A DNA stretch of 64,000 bases, taken from the NCBI GenBank assembly GCA_029237695.1, contig CM055266.1:13409805-13473804 (forward strand), given 5' to 3'. Of this stretch, positions 25,040 through 37,884 are shown piece by piece. A program made the position numbers and the translations under genes. Within the stretch, counting starts at the first letter, position 1; every line of letters begins with the position of its first letter. This stretch comes from Conchocele bisecta. Lineage: Eukaryota; Mollusca; Bivalvia; Lucinida; Thyasiridae. Under the pieces are notes generated by a model that saw only the letters and a list, made by a program, of their open reading frames with translations, was not told where the DNA came from and ran no database searches.

Positions 25040-28000
25040 TGATATCCACAGCTGTAGGATATTGCCTGCATATCATGCATATGGTGGCAATCCTCTACAG
25101 CTGGACACCTTATATGACATATACAACCCACAGTTGTAGGATATTGCCTGTATATGGTGGCCATCCTCTACAGTGGGGCACTTTATATGAATTACACAAC
25201 CCACAGCTGTAGGATATTGCCTGCATATGGTGGCAATCCTCTACAGCTGTGCACCGTATATGGCTTACACAACCCACAGCTGTAGGATATTGGCAACATA
25301 TGGTGGCAATCCTCTACAGCTGTACACCATATATGGCTTACACAACACACAGCTGTAGGATATTGGCAACATATGGTGGCAATCCTCTACAGCGGTACAC
25401 CGTATGTGGCTTACAAATCCCACAGCTGTAGGATATTGAATAGATATGGTGGCAATCCTCAACAGCGGGACACCTTATATGACTGACACAACACACAGCT
25501 GTAGGATGTTGCCTACATATGGTGGCAATCCTCTACAGCGGCACACCGTATATGACTTACACAACCCACAGCTGTAGGTCATTGCCTACATATGGTGGCA
25601 ATCCTCTACAGCGGTACACCGTATATGGCTTACACAATACATAGCTGTAGGATATTGCCTATATATGGTGGATAATCCTCTACAACGTTGTGGCAATCCT
25701 CTACAGCGGGGCACTTTATATGGCTTACACAACACAGCTGTAGGATATTGCCTGCATATGGTGGCAATCCTCTACAGCGGTACACCGTATATGGCTTACA
25801 CCACACATAGCTGTAGGATATTGCCTATATATGGTGGCAATCCTCTACAGCGTTGTGGCAATCCTCTACAGCGGGGCACTTTATATGGCTTACACAACAC
25901 AGCTGTAGGATATTGCCTGCATATGGTGGCAATCCTCTACAGCGGGACACCTTATATGACATACACAACCCACAGCTGTAGGATATTGCCTGCATATGGT
26001 GGTCATCCGCTACAGTGGGGCACTTTATATGAATTACACAACCCACAGCTTTAGGATATTGCCTACATATGGTGGCAATCCTCTACAGCTGTACACCGTA
26101 TATGGCTTACACAACCCACAGCTGTAGGATATTGGCAACATATGGTGGCAATCCTCTACAGCTGTACACCATATATGGCTTACACAACACACAGCTGTAG
26201 GATATTCACAACATATGGTGGCAATCCTCTACAGCGGTACACCGTATATGGCTTACACAACCCACAGCTTTAGGATATTGCCTGCATATGGTGGCAATCC
26301 TCTACTCTACAGCGGTGCACCGTATATGGCTTACACAACCCACAGCTGTAGGATATTGGCAACATATGGTGGCAATCCTCTACAGCGGTACACCATATAT
26401 GGCATACACATCCCACCGCTGTATGATATTGTCTACATATGGTGGCAATCCTCTACAGCGGGACACCTTTTATGACTTACACAACCCACAGCTGTAGGAT
26501 ATTACCTACATATGGTGGCAATCCTCTACAGCAGACACCTTATACGACTTACACAACCCACAGCTGTAGGATATTGCCTACATATGGTGGCAATCCTCTA
26601 CAGCAGGACACCTTATACGACTTACACAACCCACAGCTGTTGGAGATTGCCTGCATTTGGTGGAATCCTCTACAGTGGGGAACTTCATGACTTACACAAC
26701 CCACAGCTGTAGGATATTGCCTGCATATGGTGGCAATCCTCTACAGCGGGGCACTTCATATGACTTACACAACCCAAAGCTGTAGGATTTTGCCTATATA
26801 TGGTGGCAATCCTCTACAGCGTTGTGGCAATCCTCTACAGCGGGGCACTTTATATGGATTACGCAACACAGCTGTAGGATATTGCCTGCATATGGTGGCA
26901 ATCCTCTACAGCGGGACACCTTATATGACATACACAACCCACAGCTGTAGGATATTGCCTAGGATATTGCCTGCATATGGTGGCCATCCTCTACAGTGGG
27001 ACACTTTATATGAATTACACAACCCACAGCTGTAGGATATTGCCTACATATGGTGGCAATCCTCTACAGCTGTACACCGTATATGGCTTTACACAACCCA
27101 CAAGGCTGTAGGAATTATATGGCAACATCCATTTGGCAATCTTACACAACCCACAGCTGTAGGATATTTGCAACATATGGTGGCAATCCTCTACAGCTGT
27201 ACACCATATATGGCTTACACAACACACAGCTGTAGGATATTCGCAACATATGGTGGCAATCCTCTACAGCGGTACACCGTATGTGGCTTACACAACCCAC
27301 AGCTGTAGGATATTGCCTGCATAGACACCATATATGGCATACACATCCCACCGCTGTATGATATTGCCTACATATGGTGGCAATCCTCTACAGCGGTACA
27401 CCTTATGACTTACACAACCCACATCTGTAGGATATTGCCTACATATGGTGGCAATCCTCTACAGCGGGACACCTTTTATGACTTACACAACAAACAGCTG
27501 TAGGATATTGTCTGCATATGGTGGCAATACTCTACAGCGGGACACCTTATATGACTTACACAACACACATCTGTAGGATATTGTCTGCATATGGTGGCAA
27601 TCCTCTGCAGCTGTACACCATATATGGCTTACACAACCCACAGTTGTAGGATATTGCCTGCATATGGTGGCAATCCTCTACAGCGGTAGACCGTATATGG
27701 CTTACACAACCCACAGCTGTAGGATATTGGCAACATATGGTGGCAATCCTCTACAGCGGTACACCGTATGACTTACACAACCCACATCTGTAGGATATTG
27801 CCTACATATGGTGGCAATCCTCTACAGCGGGACACCTTTTATGACTTACACAACACACAGCTGTAGGATATTGTCTGCATATGGTGGCAATACTCTACAG
27901 CGGGACACCTTATATGACTTACATAACACACATCTGTAGGATATTGTCTGCATATGGTGGCAATCCTCTGCAGCTGTACACCATATATGGCTTACACAAC

Positions 28001-28545
28001 CCACAGTTGTAGGATATTGCCTGCATATGGTGGCAATTAATCCTCTACAGCGGTAGACCGTATATGGCTTACACAACCCACAGCTGTAGGATATTGGCAA
28101 CATATGGTGGCAATCCTCTACAGTGGTACACCATGACTTACACAACCCACATCTGTAGGATATTGCCTACATATGGTGGCAATCCTCTACAGCAGGACAC
28201 CTTATACGACTTACACAACCCACAGCTGTAGGATATTGCCTGCATATGGTGGAACCCTCTACAGTGGGGCACTTCATGACTTACACAACCCACAGCTGTA
28301 GGATATTGCTTGCATATGGTGGCAATCCTCTACAGCGGGGCACTTCATAGGACTTACACAACCCAAAGCTGTAGGATATTGCCTACATATGGTGGCAATC
28401 CTCTACAGCGGGACACTTCGTACGACTTACACAACCCACAGCTGTAGGATATTACCTATATATGGTGGCAATTATCTACAGCAGGGAACATTATGTGGCT
28501 TACACAACCCACAGCTGTAGGATATTGCTTGCATTACTCCACAGC
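25040..28545. repeat. 73-bp palindromic satellite, ~48 copies
   Basis: The head-to-tail unit is ACAGCTGTAGGATATTGCC, a CATATG spacer, GGCAATCCTCTACAGCTGT, then an ACACC-TATATGGCTTACACAACCC linker. The first and third blocks are near-perfect inverse copies, so every unit can fold into a ~19-bp-stem hairpin. Variants differ at TACAGC(G/T)G and TATATG(A/G)C. A longer unit block (ATAGCTGTAGG ... GCGTTGTGGCAATCC) repeats at 25,640, 25,805 and 26,770, indicating higher-order amplification. All open frames here are artefacts. Confidence 0.95.
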
Positions 28546-28750
28546 TTCATGATCATGGTCAACCAACACTTTCAAGGACATGAACAAATAACACAAATAG
28601 TTTACAATTGATATTTTTACTCAATATTATGCTGCAAGCAAGTTAATTTAATATTATAATATAACTGAACAGGACAACTTTTAATATCTTTAATCAACAT
28701 CATATAGGACATCCATATTTAAACGCATATGACAAATATGACTGCTGTTC
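28546..28750. other. AT-rich flank of the satellite
   Basis: No repeat, RNA gene or coding feature recognised. It does not resemble the sequence to the right of segment B. Confidence 0.5.
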
Positions 28751-28914
28751 TTTCGACTAATGTAGTTCTCAGTCTGGGAAGAAAGAACAAGGGGAGACAC
28801 AGAGAAAGGGGAGACAGAGAGATAGGAGATGGCGAGGTGGAGACATAGAGTGGAGACAGCAATATAGATGAGGGTGGACATAGAGAGGTGGAGACAAGAG
28901 GGAGGAGAGTTTGT
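28751..28914. repeat. Purine-rich GGAGACAGAGAG minisatellite
   Basis: Irregular repeats of GGAGACAGAGAG and GGTGGAGACA. The tract resumes at 29,380-29,436 and 29,836-29,925, having been split by the SINE insertions between. Confidence 0.85.
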
Positions 28915-28960
28915 TTATTTATTGGTGTTTAACGGCCTATCAACAGCCTGACCTAAAATA
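28915..28960 (-). repeat. SINE 3'-end fragment
   Basis: GTTTATTTATTGGTGTTTAA and GGCCTATCAACAGCC match the tail-proximal ~45 bp of the SINE family. The rest is missing, as in a 5'-truncated retroposon. Confidence 0.7.
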
Positions 28961-29019
28961 GGATTACGAATAATCGCAATTCAAGTCAATGCGACTTAGT
29001 ACTGCAGAGATAGAAGGTA

Positions 29020-29370
29020 TTTAAAAACTTTAACGCAGATTTCGGTCGGACGGACGCACGGACGGACGTCATTGTGATCACTACGTCTCGCTTTCCGCAA
29101 GCGGGCTCGACAAAAAACTATATATTCAGCCCTGAAATCAGAATAATCCTGAACTGGTGCCAGGTCCTCGCCACACCAGAATCGCTTGGCCCCCTCCCAA
29201 AAGCAGTAGGATCATTAATAATCTTACTACTTTTATAATGGGCAATAACCCAATTCAACCCCCAGGTAACAAACGAGTCAAAGATAATAACGTACCTGAG
29301 GGCCAAATCGGTATTCCTATAAGGAGGAACCCTATTGTTAATTTACGCCGTTGTGTTCGCCCGACCACCA
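29020..29370 (-). repeat. Older SINE-like fragment with adjoining repeat
   Basis: 29,117-29,370 matches the SINE body (ATATTCAGCCCTGAAATCAG; CTGGTGCCAGGTCC; GAGGGCCAAAT) and the fragment at 745-945. 29,040-29,110 (GGACGGACGTCATTGTGATC, TTTCCGCAAGCGGGC) also occurs at 7,528-7,575, and a related form at 40,680-40,715. Confidence 0.7.
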
Positions 29371-29436
29371 CTCACAGGAGACGGAGAGACAGAGAGTGGG
29401 GAGATGGAGACAGAGAGAAGGGGCGGTGACAGAGAG

Positions 29437-29835
29437 TTTGTTTGTTTGTTTATTAGTGTTTAACGGCCTATCAACAGCTATGGTCATGTAAGGCCGGGCA
29501 AACGGGTTCGATCCCATTTTAACCTGCTGCATTGGGGGGAAAAATCCCAAAATCAGAATATAATATTTACATCGAGAACAAATATATTCAGCCTTGAAAT
29601 TAGAATAACCTGACCTGGTGCCAGGTCCATACCACACCAAGCCACTTCGCCCCTTCCCCTAAAATAGGATTACGAATATTGTAATACTCACATAAGGGGT
29701 ATAACCAGATTCAACTGTGACATACAAAATGCCAAAGACGTATGTGAGGGCCAAACCAGGTCTCCAGTCGGGATTCCGGCAAGGATGAACCCTGATCGTT
29801 AAATTACCCATCGCGTGCTCACACCTGCCACCCAC
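29437..29835 (-). mobile_element. SINE copy with 13-bp target duplication
   Basis: CGGTGACAGAGAG flanks both sides (29,424-29,436 and 29,836-29,848). It inserted into the purine-rich minisatellite. On the minus strand there is a B-box-like GGGTTCATCCTTGCC near the 5' end and an A-rich CAAACAAACAAA tail at the 3' end. About 399 bp and full length. Confidence 0.9.
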
Positions 29836-29925
29836 CGGTGACAGAGAGAGAAATAGTGGAGACGCAGAGAGAAATGTAGAGAGATGGAGACAAAGGGAGG
29901 GGAGACGGAGAGCCACATTAGCAAA

Positions 29926-30039
29926 TTAACATCAGGGGTTGAAATTTCACTCGCCCAGCTCGCCATGGCGAGTGCTTTTTGTGGCGGTCGAGTACTTTCT
30001 ACAGGCACTCGCCCAGTTTGGCGAGTAAAAGATTTGGTC
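29926..30039. other. Contig end before the gap
   Basis: Contains CTCGCCATGGCGAG and CTCGCCCAGTTTGGCGAG, two small palindromic motifs of one type. It does not match the sequence left of segment A. Confidence 0.6.
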
Positions 30040-30539
30040 NNNNNNNNNNNNNNNNNNNNNNNNNNNNNNNNNNNNNNNNNNNNNNNNNNNNNNNNNNNNN
30101 NNNNNNNNNNNNNNNNNNNNNNNNNNNNNNNNNNNNNNNNNNNNNNNNNNNNNNNNNNNNNNNNNNNNNNNNNNNNNNNNNNNNNNNNNNNNNNNNNNNN
30201 NNNNNNNNNNNNNNNNNNNNNNNNNNNNNNNNNNNNNNNNNNNNNNNNNNNNNNNNNNNNNNNNNNNNNNNNNNNNNNNNNNNNNNNNNNNNNNNNNNNN
30301 NNNNNNNNNNNNNNNNNNNNNNNNNNNNNNNNNNNNNNNNNNNNNNNNNNNNNNNNNNNNNNNNNNNNNNNNNNNNNNNNNNNNNNNNNNNNNNNNNNNN
30401 NNNNNNNNNNNNNNNNNNNNNNNNNNNNNNNNNNNNNNNNNNNNNNNNNNNNNNNNNNNNNNNNNNNNNNNNNNNNNNNNNNNNNNNNNNNNNNNNNNNN
30501 NNNNNNNNNNNNNNNNNNNNNNNNNNNNNNNNNNNNNNN
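30040..30539. other. Assembly gap, exactly 500 N
   Basis: A round 500-base run of N, the placeholder length used when true size is unknown. Segment B begins at the first base after it. Long frames crossing it are meaningless. Confidence 0.98.
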
Positions 30540-33484
30540 ATGAGTTAAATATGTATATTGCATATTACGGTTTATAGTAGTCATTTTCTGAGGTTCCGTG
30601 ACTATTTTGTTCCTATCTTTTGATTGACAATTCCGCTACCGGGACCATTTTAGATGAAAATGAGCTCCTATGACCCACTGGGAAATGGGGGCTAACTCCA
30701 CAAGAGCCCAAAATCCAAAATGGCCGCCATTTTGAAAAAATTAAAATGCAATGTATATGTAAGCAAATAAGCTATGAATAAAAATGAGGTGTCTTTCCCG
30801 ACTATTGTTAGTCCAGCAAACTGATTGAAATTGCTGTTTTTAGTTTGGACCTTCAAATCCAAGATGGCAGCCATTCATTAGCTTGAAAAAAGACCCACGC
30901 AACATATTTCACAATATATATACCAATATACAAGATATAAGTACAAAATATGTGCTTGTTATTTGTTAATTGTGTAATGTACGTTACATATGCTGCGAGG
31001 GCTGTGAGTTAATTTTGCACTTAGCCTGAAATTGAAATCCAAGATGGCCGCCATATGACATCTGCAGAATATCATAATTCACAATGTGTATGTTGATATA
31101 CAAGGTATAAGTAGACAATGTGTTTCCTTTTGATGTATGCTGGATATGCCGAAACAGATTTCAGTTGTTAGATTAACCACTATCTACTAATTTGAAAACA
31201 CGATTTACAATATATGTGTTGCCATACACGATATAAGTACAGTTTCAATGTTTTCTCTCATTTATTGTTTATGTTACATGATATATATGATTCCGCGGCT
31301 CTTAGATAGGAACACATTGGTTATTTTTTGAAAATATTGATTTTGGCGGCCATCTTGAATTTATATAAATTATACAATGGTAATTTAACTCGAACACTTT
31401 TTCAAACTAGTCCACGGGCCCAAAAACCTGACTAGCGACTAATAGCTCAGAAAAATAGCACTTAGGAGCAAATATATGAAAAATGCGGTAATCTTGGATT
31501 TACGCAAATTATTCAAAATGCCCAAGGGTGCCAGAGTGGCACCCGACGGAATATTAAATAGTATTGGTTGGTAATCACGAAAATGCAATAAAACTTTGTG
31601 CGGACCCTAATGCACGGTCATCCAAAAATACCTGGTTGACGCCCGGACTATATGCGCCAACGAAATCACCCCGTTTGTGATCAGTATACATATGGCGCGC
31701 ATTGTGCTAGGAATAGCCGTTGCTTGGTTTTTAATATTCACATTCCATTCACATTCCATTCACATTCCATTATAATTTTACCTATAAGAACTATTTGCTC
31801 TCTGCGTTTCATTGTTCCATGAATTCAAACGTGTGGATGCCTGAACGTGGCGTTATTGACGTCATTTGTGACATTATAATCGTAGCCAATAACACTTATG
31901 CAGTGACTGTATTAGCAGGCACATTTGCAATAAACACATTATATAATGTAAGGCTAGCCGAGGATCTTTTTGTGTGTTTCCGAGCCGAGCCACATGGAAT
32001 TATTTTACGTTGACATCATTCTGTGACGTCTGCCGCCAATCAAATTTCAACGAATGTAGTGTTTGATCCGGGTTGATTATATAGAAACGCGTATTGGATT
32101 CAATGCCTGATACAACCCTTTATTATCTGTTGGCATGTATTCTGGTCAATATATATGTAGTTACCTGATATATAGAATTGAATGATGTCTTTCTGATATC
32201 CACGAGGATGTTCAATACGCATGGCGACATGACAAATTCGTAACAAAACGCTAGCGCGCTTCATCGAATTTGTCATGTGACGTATTCATCACCTCATGAA
32301 CATCAGAAATAAATCTTCATTCAATTTTTAATTGGCTACGACCATTAATGACGCCAATAACGTCACGTTCATGTGTCCATACGTAGTCATGGGACAATGA
32401 AACGCGAAGCGCACACATACTTTATATAGGCCCATTTACATTCCACTACTATTTTACGTATATAATGCATATACATGTGCGCTCTGCTTTCATTTGGTAA
32501 TGAATACGCATGAATGCCTGCACGTGACGTCATTCGTAGCGTTACCATGATCGTAGCCAATAACATTTAAGCAGCTGCTGTTCCGATGCCCATGCGCACC
32601 ATGTGTACCAAGGACCTATAATAATACACACATAGGTGTATAGGTCATTGTGTGTACTGATGACAAATACCACAATTTAGCAGACGCATATGCAGTGAAA
32701 GCATTATGACATGTTTTAAATGATACTAAAAATATAAATACCATGTATAGAATTGATTGTTGTTTATTTTTGTGATGTCCATAATGATGTTGAACACGCA
32801 TGGCTAGCATAGCGCGTTTCATCGAATTTGTCATGTGCAGGGCTGATGGTAGCAAATGGTTTTCCATAGACGACAATAGTGGGATTTTCATTATTATCTG
32901 TGTTATTTGCAAATATAGCTATAACTTGTATGTTTTGTTTTCAAATATGTGGGGTAACACATAAGTGTGACACCTTGAAACTAGAGGTTGAGTTGCATTT
33001 TGGAAATCTATCGACTGATTTTCAAGACACCCGCGCTCGGGACATCCTTTTCCTGTTCAGATGCTAAAAAATGCACTAGTAATACAAGTTGAATATATTT
33101 ATTCTTGACCATCCATATAATAACTATTTCTAGAATAGTTCAGCCCTATTGAATTAATTAATAGCCATTTAGCTGTTTAGGTTCTTTAACATCAACCAAT
33201 CAGGAATCTCTATTTTTTTAATAAGCTAAACACCTGTGTACTATATTCGACTGTATTTCCAACCGTCAGTCCTGCATGCGTGTTCATCATCTCATTAGCA
33301 CCATAAAAAACAGCATTTAAGTGAGTAAATATATCACGTTGTAACGACGCCAATCCAACCAAAAACCGATGTCGTTACAGCTGCATGTGTTCACTGGGAT
33401 CGAAAGTCTTAAGTTATTTTGTTTTGACGCGGTCCAAATTTATATATTGTATCAATTAATTGTGTATGATATTGTTTTCAGTCT

Positions 33485-34672
33485 CGTTTTCCTGGACAGG
33501 ATGCCAGTGCTGAAGATCTTATCAAGTACTATCACCGGTGCATGTACACACAGGCGGAAATCCGTGCGTTTCTGATTCTGAGACACGGGAGAGATAAAAC
33601 CAAGACTTGTCTGATACGTATCATTTTTAAACTCGGTCTACGTAGAAACAACATAGAATCCTCAGCATTTCTAATTCTAGAAGGAATACAAAAACTGCAT
33701 GAAGCAGGTTTCATAGACGTTGGATACAGGACATTATGGCGACTTTGGAATGTGAGCTTGGGATTGCGGGCGACTCAAAACACAGTTCGACGTCTTAAAG
33801 TAAAATGTTGGATCCTGAAGTGTGATGCTTAGACAAGGACATCGATTTCGTAGACGCCGGTATATAAAAACTGCATTGTTCACATTGATGGTTACGATAA
33901 ATTAAAACCCTTCGGATTTCCCATTCATGGAGCAATCGATGGGTTTTCACGCAAACTGTTGTGGTTGAATGTTTTGTACGGTCCCAATAAGAGTCCGTAT
34001 TCAGTATTCCGATTGTATTTTAACATGTTTATGGAACACGGCAGCCTTCCAAAACTGATAAGATGTGATGGAGGCACCGAAAATGTGTTGGTCGGCGAAA
34101 TTCAACAGGTATTACGCAAGCGGATCATCCTGATGGACAGAATGCTGGTGGAAAGCTGTTTTATTGTAGGTCGTTCGACAGGTAACCAGCGCATAGAAGC
34201 GTTTTGGAGCTTTTTGAAGTGGAATTTTACAACTAAATGGAGAAACATTTTTCGGGATATCGAGCAAATTGGTTTGTCTAATCCGGCAGATGCAGATGAT
34301 ACTGAAAATATCAGACTGTGGTTTACACATATATTGCAGAATGAACTTGACATTGTGAAAATGTACTGGAACACACACAGGATAAGGGCACAGAGAGATG
34401 TTGAACTGACGACAGAGGAAATACCGGATGTAATGTATCACCAGCCAGAGTTGTTTGCTGCTCGAGACTGCTCAATGTTACTTCCTTGCAACGAAGCCGA
34501 GTTGTTACAACTCTCTAGACAACTTAGCGAAACTGACTCGTTATGTGACTGTTCACAAGATTTCTTTAATCAAATTTCAATGATAAGTAATGTTCCTCCA
34601 GAATGTTTTGAGAAGGCAGAAAATTTAGAAGACGCTATGCAAATGTATGTCGCCACGAAAGAGTTACTTTAG
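33485..34672 (+). pseudogene. DDE integrase-core pseudogene, copy B
   Basis: Copy of the 18,790-19,976 pseudogene. It shares the -1 slip in the A-run before VHIDGYDKLKPFGF and adds its own damage near 33,785-33,820 (altered bases at RRLKVK and a lost G in GAAGGTGTG), which stops the upstream frame early. It keeps D in GAIDGFSR, RCDGGTEN and NQRIEAFW. The downstream frame 33,959-34,672 is open to the same KELL stop. Two independent small indels near NVLYGPNKSP distinguish it from A. Confidence 0.85.
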
Positions 34673-35148
34673 AGTGTTTTAGTTAGATAACAGCACATAT
34701 TTGTACATGTATATACTGAGGGGTGCTTGTTTGTTAGAATGGTTGCTTCTGAACCAGTACAAACAAACGAAAATTAATTTTCGATTGTTGACCAACAACT
34801 TTAGTTGCAATGCATAATAGGTTTCTTCGTTAGTCAAGTAAAATGCACCCGCATTATTAAAAAAAATTGATTCTGAGTAAATAAGCGTCGAAAATGCAAT
34901 ACATTTCTCTCTATTATGTACAGTCCCTGAATATGTTTTGACAAACAAATTGTTTCTCTAGAAAAAATGTCAGTTAAGCTGAGCTATATACATAATCTTG
35001 AGCAACCAGGATGTTTTATAAAAAATCAACCTGTCTTCATGCATAGAAGGATTCACTTGATCGCACCGGCCCTGTCCGTTGCAAATAGTTTTTGAACACA
35101 ATATTTCCAAAAAAAAACAATTTCTAGACCAATATTCACGAAGGCAGT

Positions 35149-36106
35149 GGCTAGAGATACGGGCCCGTATCTCTAGCGTCTCAGGCTAGGGATACGTGAC
35201 CGTATCTCTAGCCAACCCCTACAGGACAGGCTAGGGATACGTGAGTCCATATTCTGTATATAATACGTATGTATGGTAACAAAGTTGTGTCCAGCAAACA
35301 GAAAATTAATTAAGAATACTATTTAATTTACTGAAGTATCTACCCGAGAAAGTGTTTAATTCATTGATAAACTGAATTAGAACGCCATTGCTGCTGTTGT
35401 TGTTTATGTCTGATACGGTATCCTATCACACTACAGTGTAATTAAAATGATCGGCAAACGCCGTATCTGTTACGACAGCGAATACAAGTTATCAAAAACA
35501 CTCACAAAGCACATTACAAAAATAGACGTTGGCTGGATTTAATATATATTGGTTATATTACTGACATAACAAGAAACTAAATGAGTTAGGTAGCTATTTG
35601 ACAGCTGATAAGCGGTTGTGGTATGGATTTACGGATGTTTCGGTAAATGACCAGTTCGGTAAATTGATAATATAGTGTGACTGCTTTAGATGTTTCGGTA
35701 ACACAATTTAAAATAGTGTAATTGATCAACGTGATCAATGGTGATCAATGGTGAATGCCTAACAATAGGATAACATGGCAAAGTGTGACCAAACAATGTA
35801 ACTATAGATTATTACCTCTTTGATCACGGGGTTTCACGGCCTATGTTTACATGAAGATTCAAAACGAAGCCAAGATGGCGACCAAATTGTAACTCCGTGT
35901 ATGACGTTCTAATTGAGTTTATCAAATAATTAAACATTTTCCCTGGTATATACTGTAGTAAAGTAAAAGTATTCGTAGTTTTCTGTTTGCTGCCAATATA
36001 TACTTATTATATACATAAGATGGATTCACGTATCCCTAGCCTGTCCTGTAGTGGTTGGCTAGAGATACAGTCACGTATCCCTAGCCTGAGAGGCTAGAGA
36101 TACGGG
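35149..36106. mobile_element. 0.93-kb foldback MITE, copy B
   Basis: As in segment A, but with an intact right repeat (ATTCACGTATCCCTAGCC, TGTCCTGTAGTGGTTGGC ...), which makes the ~85-bp inverted termini clear. The left end has the same double-palindrome start at 35,149-35,176. Confidence 0.88.
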
Positions 36107-36536
36107 CTTTAGAATAGTGCATTCACCAGCCTCGATGATGCTTGGCACAGGTGCTTCTGGATCATTGAAAATGCTTGAAGCATTTCGGAAGCAGCTCATC
36201 AATTTTTTCAATATGCTCGCCTTTCCCACTCCATGTAGGCTGGATGTAGTGTCACAACCAAGCATTGCATGTGCAAACTCCAGATGTTACCCACCCACCA
36301 TTTCACTCCCCCTAGTATACTTCGACACTTGTTTATTTGCGATAGTCGAGGAGACTTTTTCGTACCGTCTTTAGTGATGGGTTGATAATAAAGATTGTAT
36401 TCAAGTCCGTTCACTTTGTGATTACTGAGTAACATAATCGTTAAGTCCGAATCAATACCGATGACTACCGTTGGTTCGGATGCTGCGGTTTCAATTGCCT
36501 TTGTCACTATTAGAACATCCGCTTCGGCTTCGGCTT
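36107..36536 (-). pseudogene. PIN/FEN-like nuclease fragment, copy B
   Basis: Same fragment as 21,190-21,675, but broken. A frameshifting insertion lies near 36,285-36,310 (extra CCACC and CCCC), before LGCDTTSSLHG, and three extra bases fall at 36,205. Its 5' end is cut at 36,534, immediately after AEADVLI, by the junction with the 23.1-kb-type sequence. Clearly non-functional. Confidence 0.65.
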
Positions 36537-37884
36537 TAACCTTTTCTCAGCAACACCTTGTTTGAAACAGCTACAATCACTAAAATGGGGGCATCGCTTA
36601 CAGACATAATTTTTCTAGTTCAATATATTTTATGCAAATTGTCTCAAATAAAACAACAATGTCATAAAAATGGGATCTGTGAATCACATTTTTGACAAGA
36701 TGATTAGTTCTTTTTTAAATAAAATTTGAAAAAAAATGGGTATTGAATCATAGGGAGGGGACGTTTTATTCATAATAATAGGCAAAATACACCACACCAC
36801 ACTACAATCTACTATAATAAAAAGAATGGAGGCAATATACTGGAAGTTGACCTTTAAACATGCTACTCAACTTTCTCTTCAAACAGATCAATTTATTGCA
36901 TTTTCAACCAAAATACCGATGCCATTACGCGCCCTACGCGGGCTGAATAGTAAACTTTTGGGTTAGTCGGATGCACGCACACACGCCAAACGGGCGACTA
37001 TATCACGGAGTCCGCAAGGGCGCGCGACAACAATTAGGTCACTGTGACCTTCTCCAGTGAGTACAGCCTATATCACACACATAGACTCTTTGACTGACTT
37101 CAATAAAACTCATACAGATTATCAGAAGCTATGAGTTTATATGTAACATAGTCACTTTGACCTATAATTACATCACTAACATAGTCTGTCAGTTTGACCT
37201 ATTATGATCCATGTATGTTGGCGTATAACTACAATGTTATTTGACGGATTTTTAATCAAACATTGCACGCTGGTGCTGGATAAAACTACCAATGTGTGTA
37301 CATGCTAATTAGGTCACTGTGATTTCGGCTTATATGGCCGTCTGTGATTGACCTCATTGACCATTTGAGTTATAAACATTAATATATGATAGCCCAAGCA
37401 GTGAGGACTGAATACAGAATAACACCAACTCTAGCTATTTCTATAAATGAGGTAACACTACTTTCCATGCTCCAGTGATTTCAACCAATATAATATAAGC
37501 TATTTGACTAACTTCAATAAATCATATTACTGATACAGATTAACATATGGTAGTCTAAGTGTATATGGCCCAGCTGGCAAACAGGACCTTACAACATATG
37601 AGACAAGTGTTTCCCCAGATCATCCTGCAATCCATGCAGTCCGATCAGTGACTACAATGTTCTCTGTTCAGTCACAAAACTGTACTTGCTGTTTCTAGTA
37701 AACATATTAGAATCAAATCCCATGATGATCATGATCTGCATTGGTTAGAACTGTCATATGGACCATTTTAACAGCCGCTGGCCCATATATGCTATCAAAA
37801 TCACTTTGACCTATAATTAGGTCACTGTGATTTTTTGTTTGGTTACTCATTGTCATCTACTTTTCATGATCCAGATATTTTGGC

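Noticed and set aside
25040..28545. CRISPR-like array
   Set aside because: Units are contiguous 73-bp repeats with no unique spacers, in a eukaryotic genome. It is a satellite.
29799..30584. Long open frames across the first N run
   Set aside because: Their length comes from N codons. The real flanking residues show no domain.
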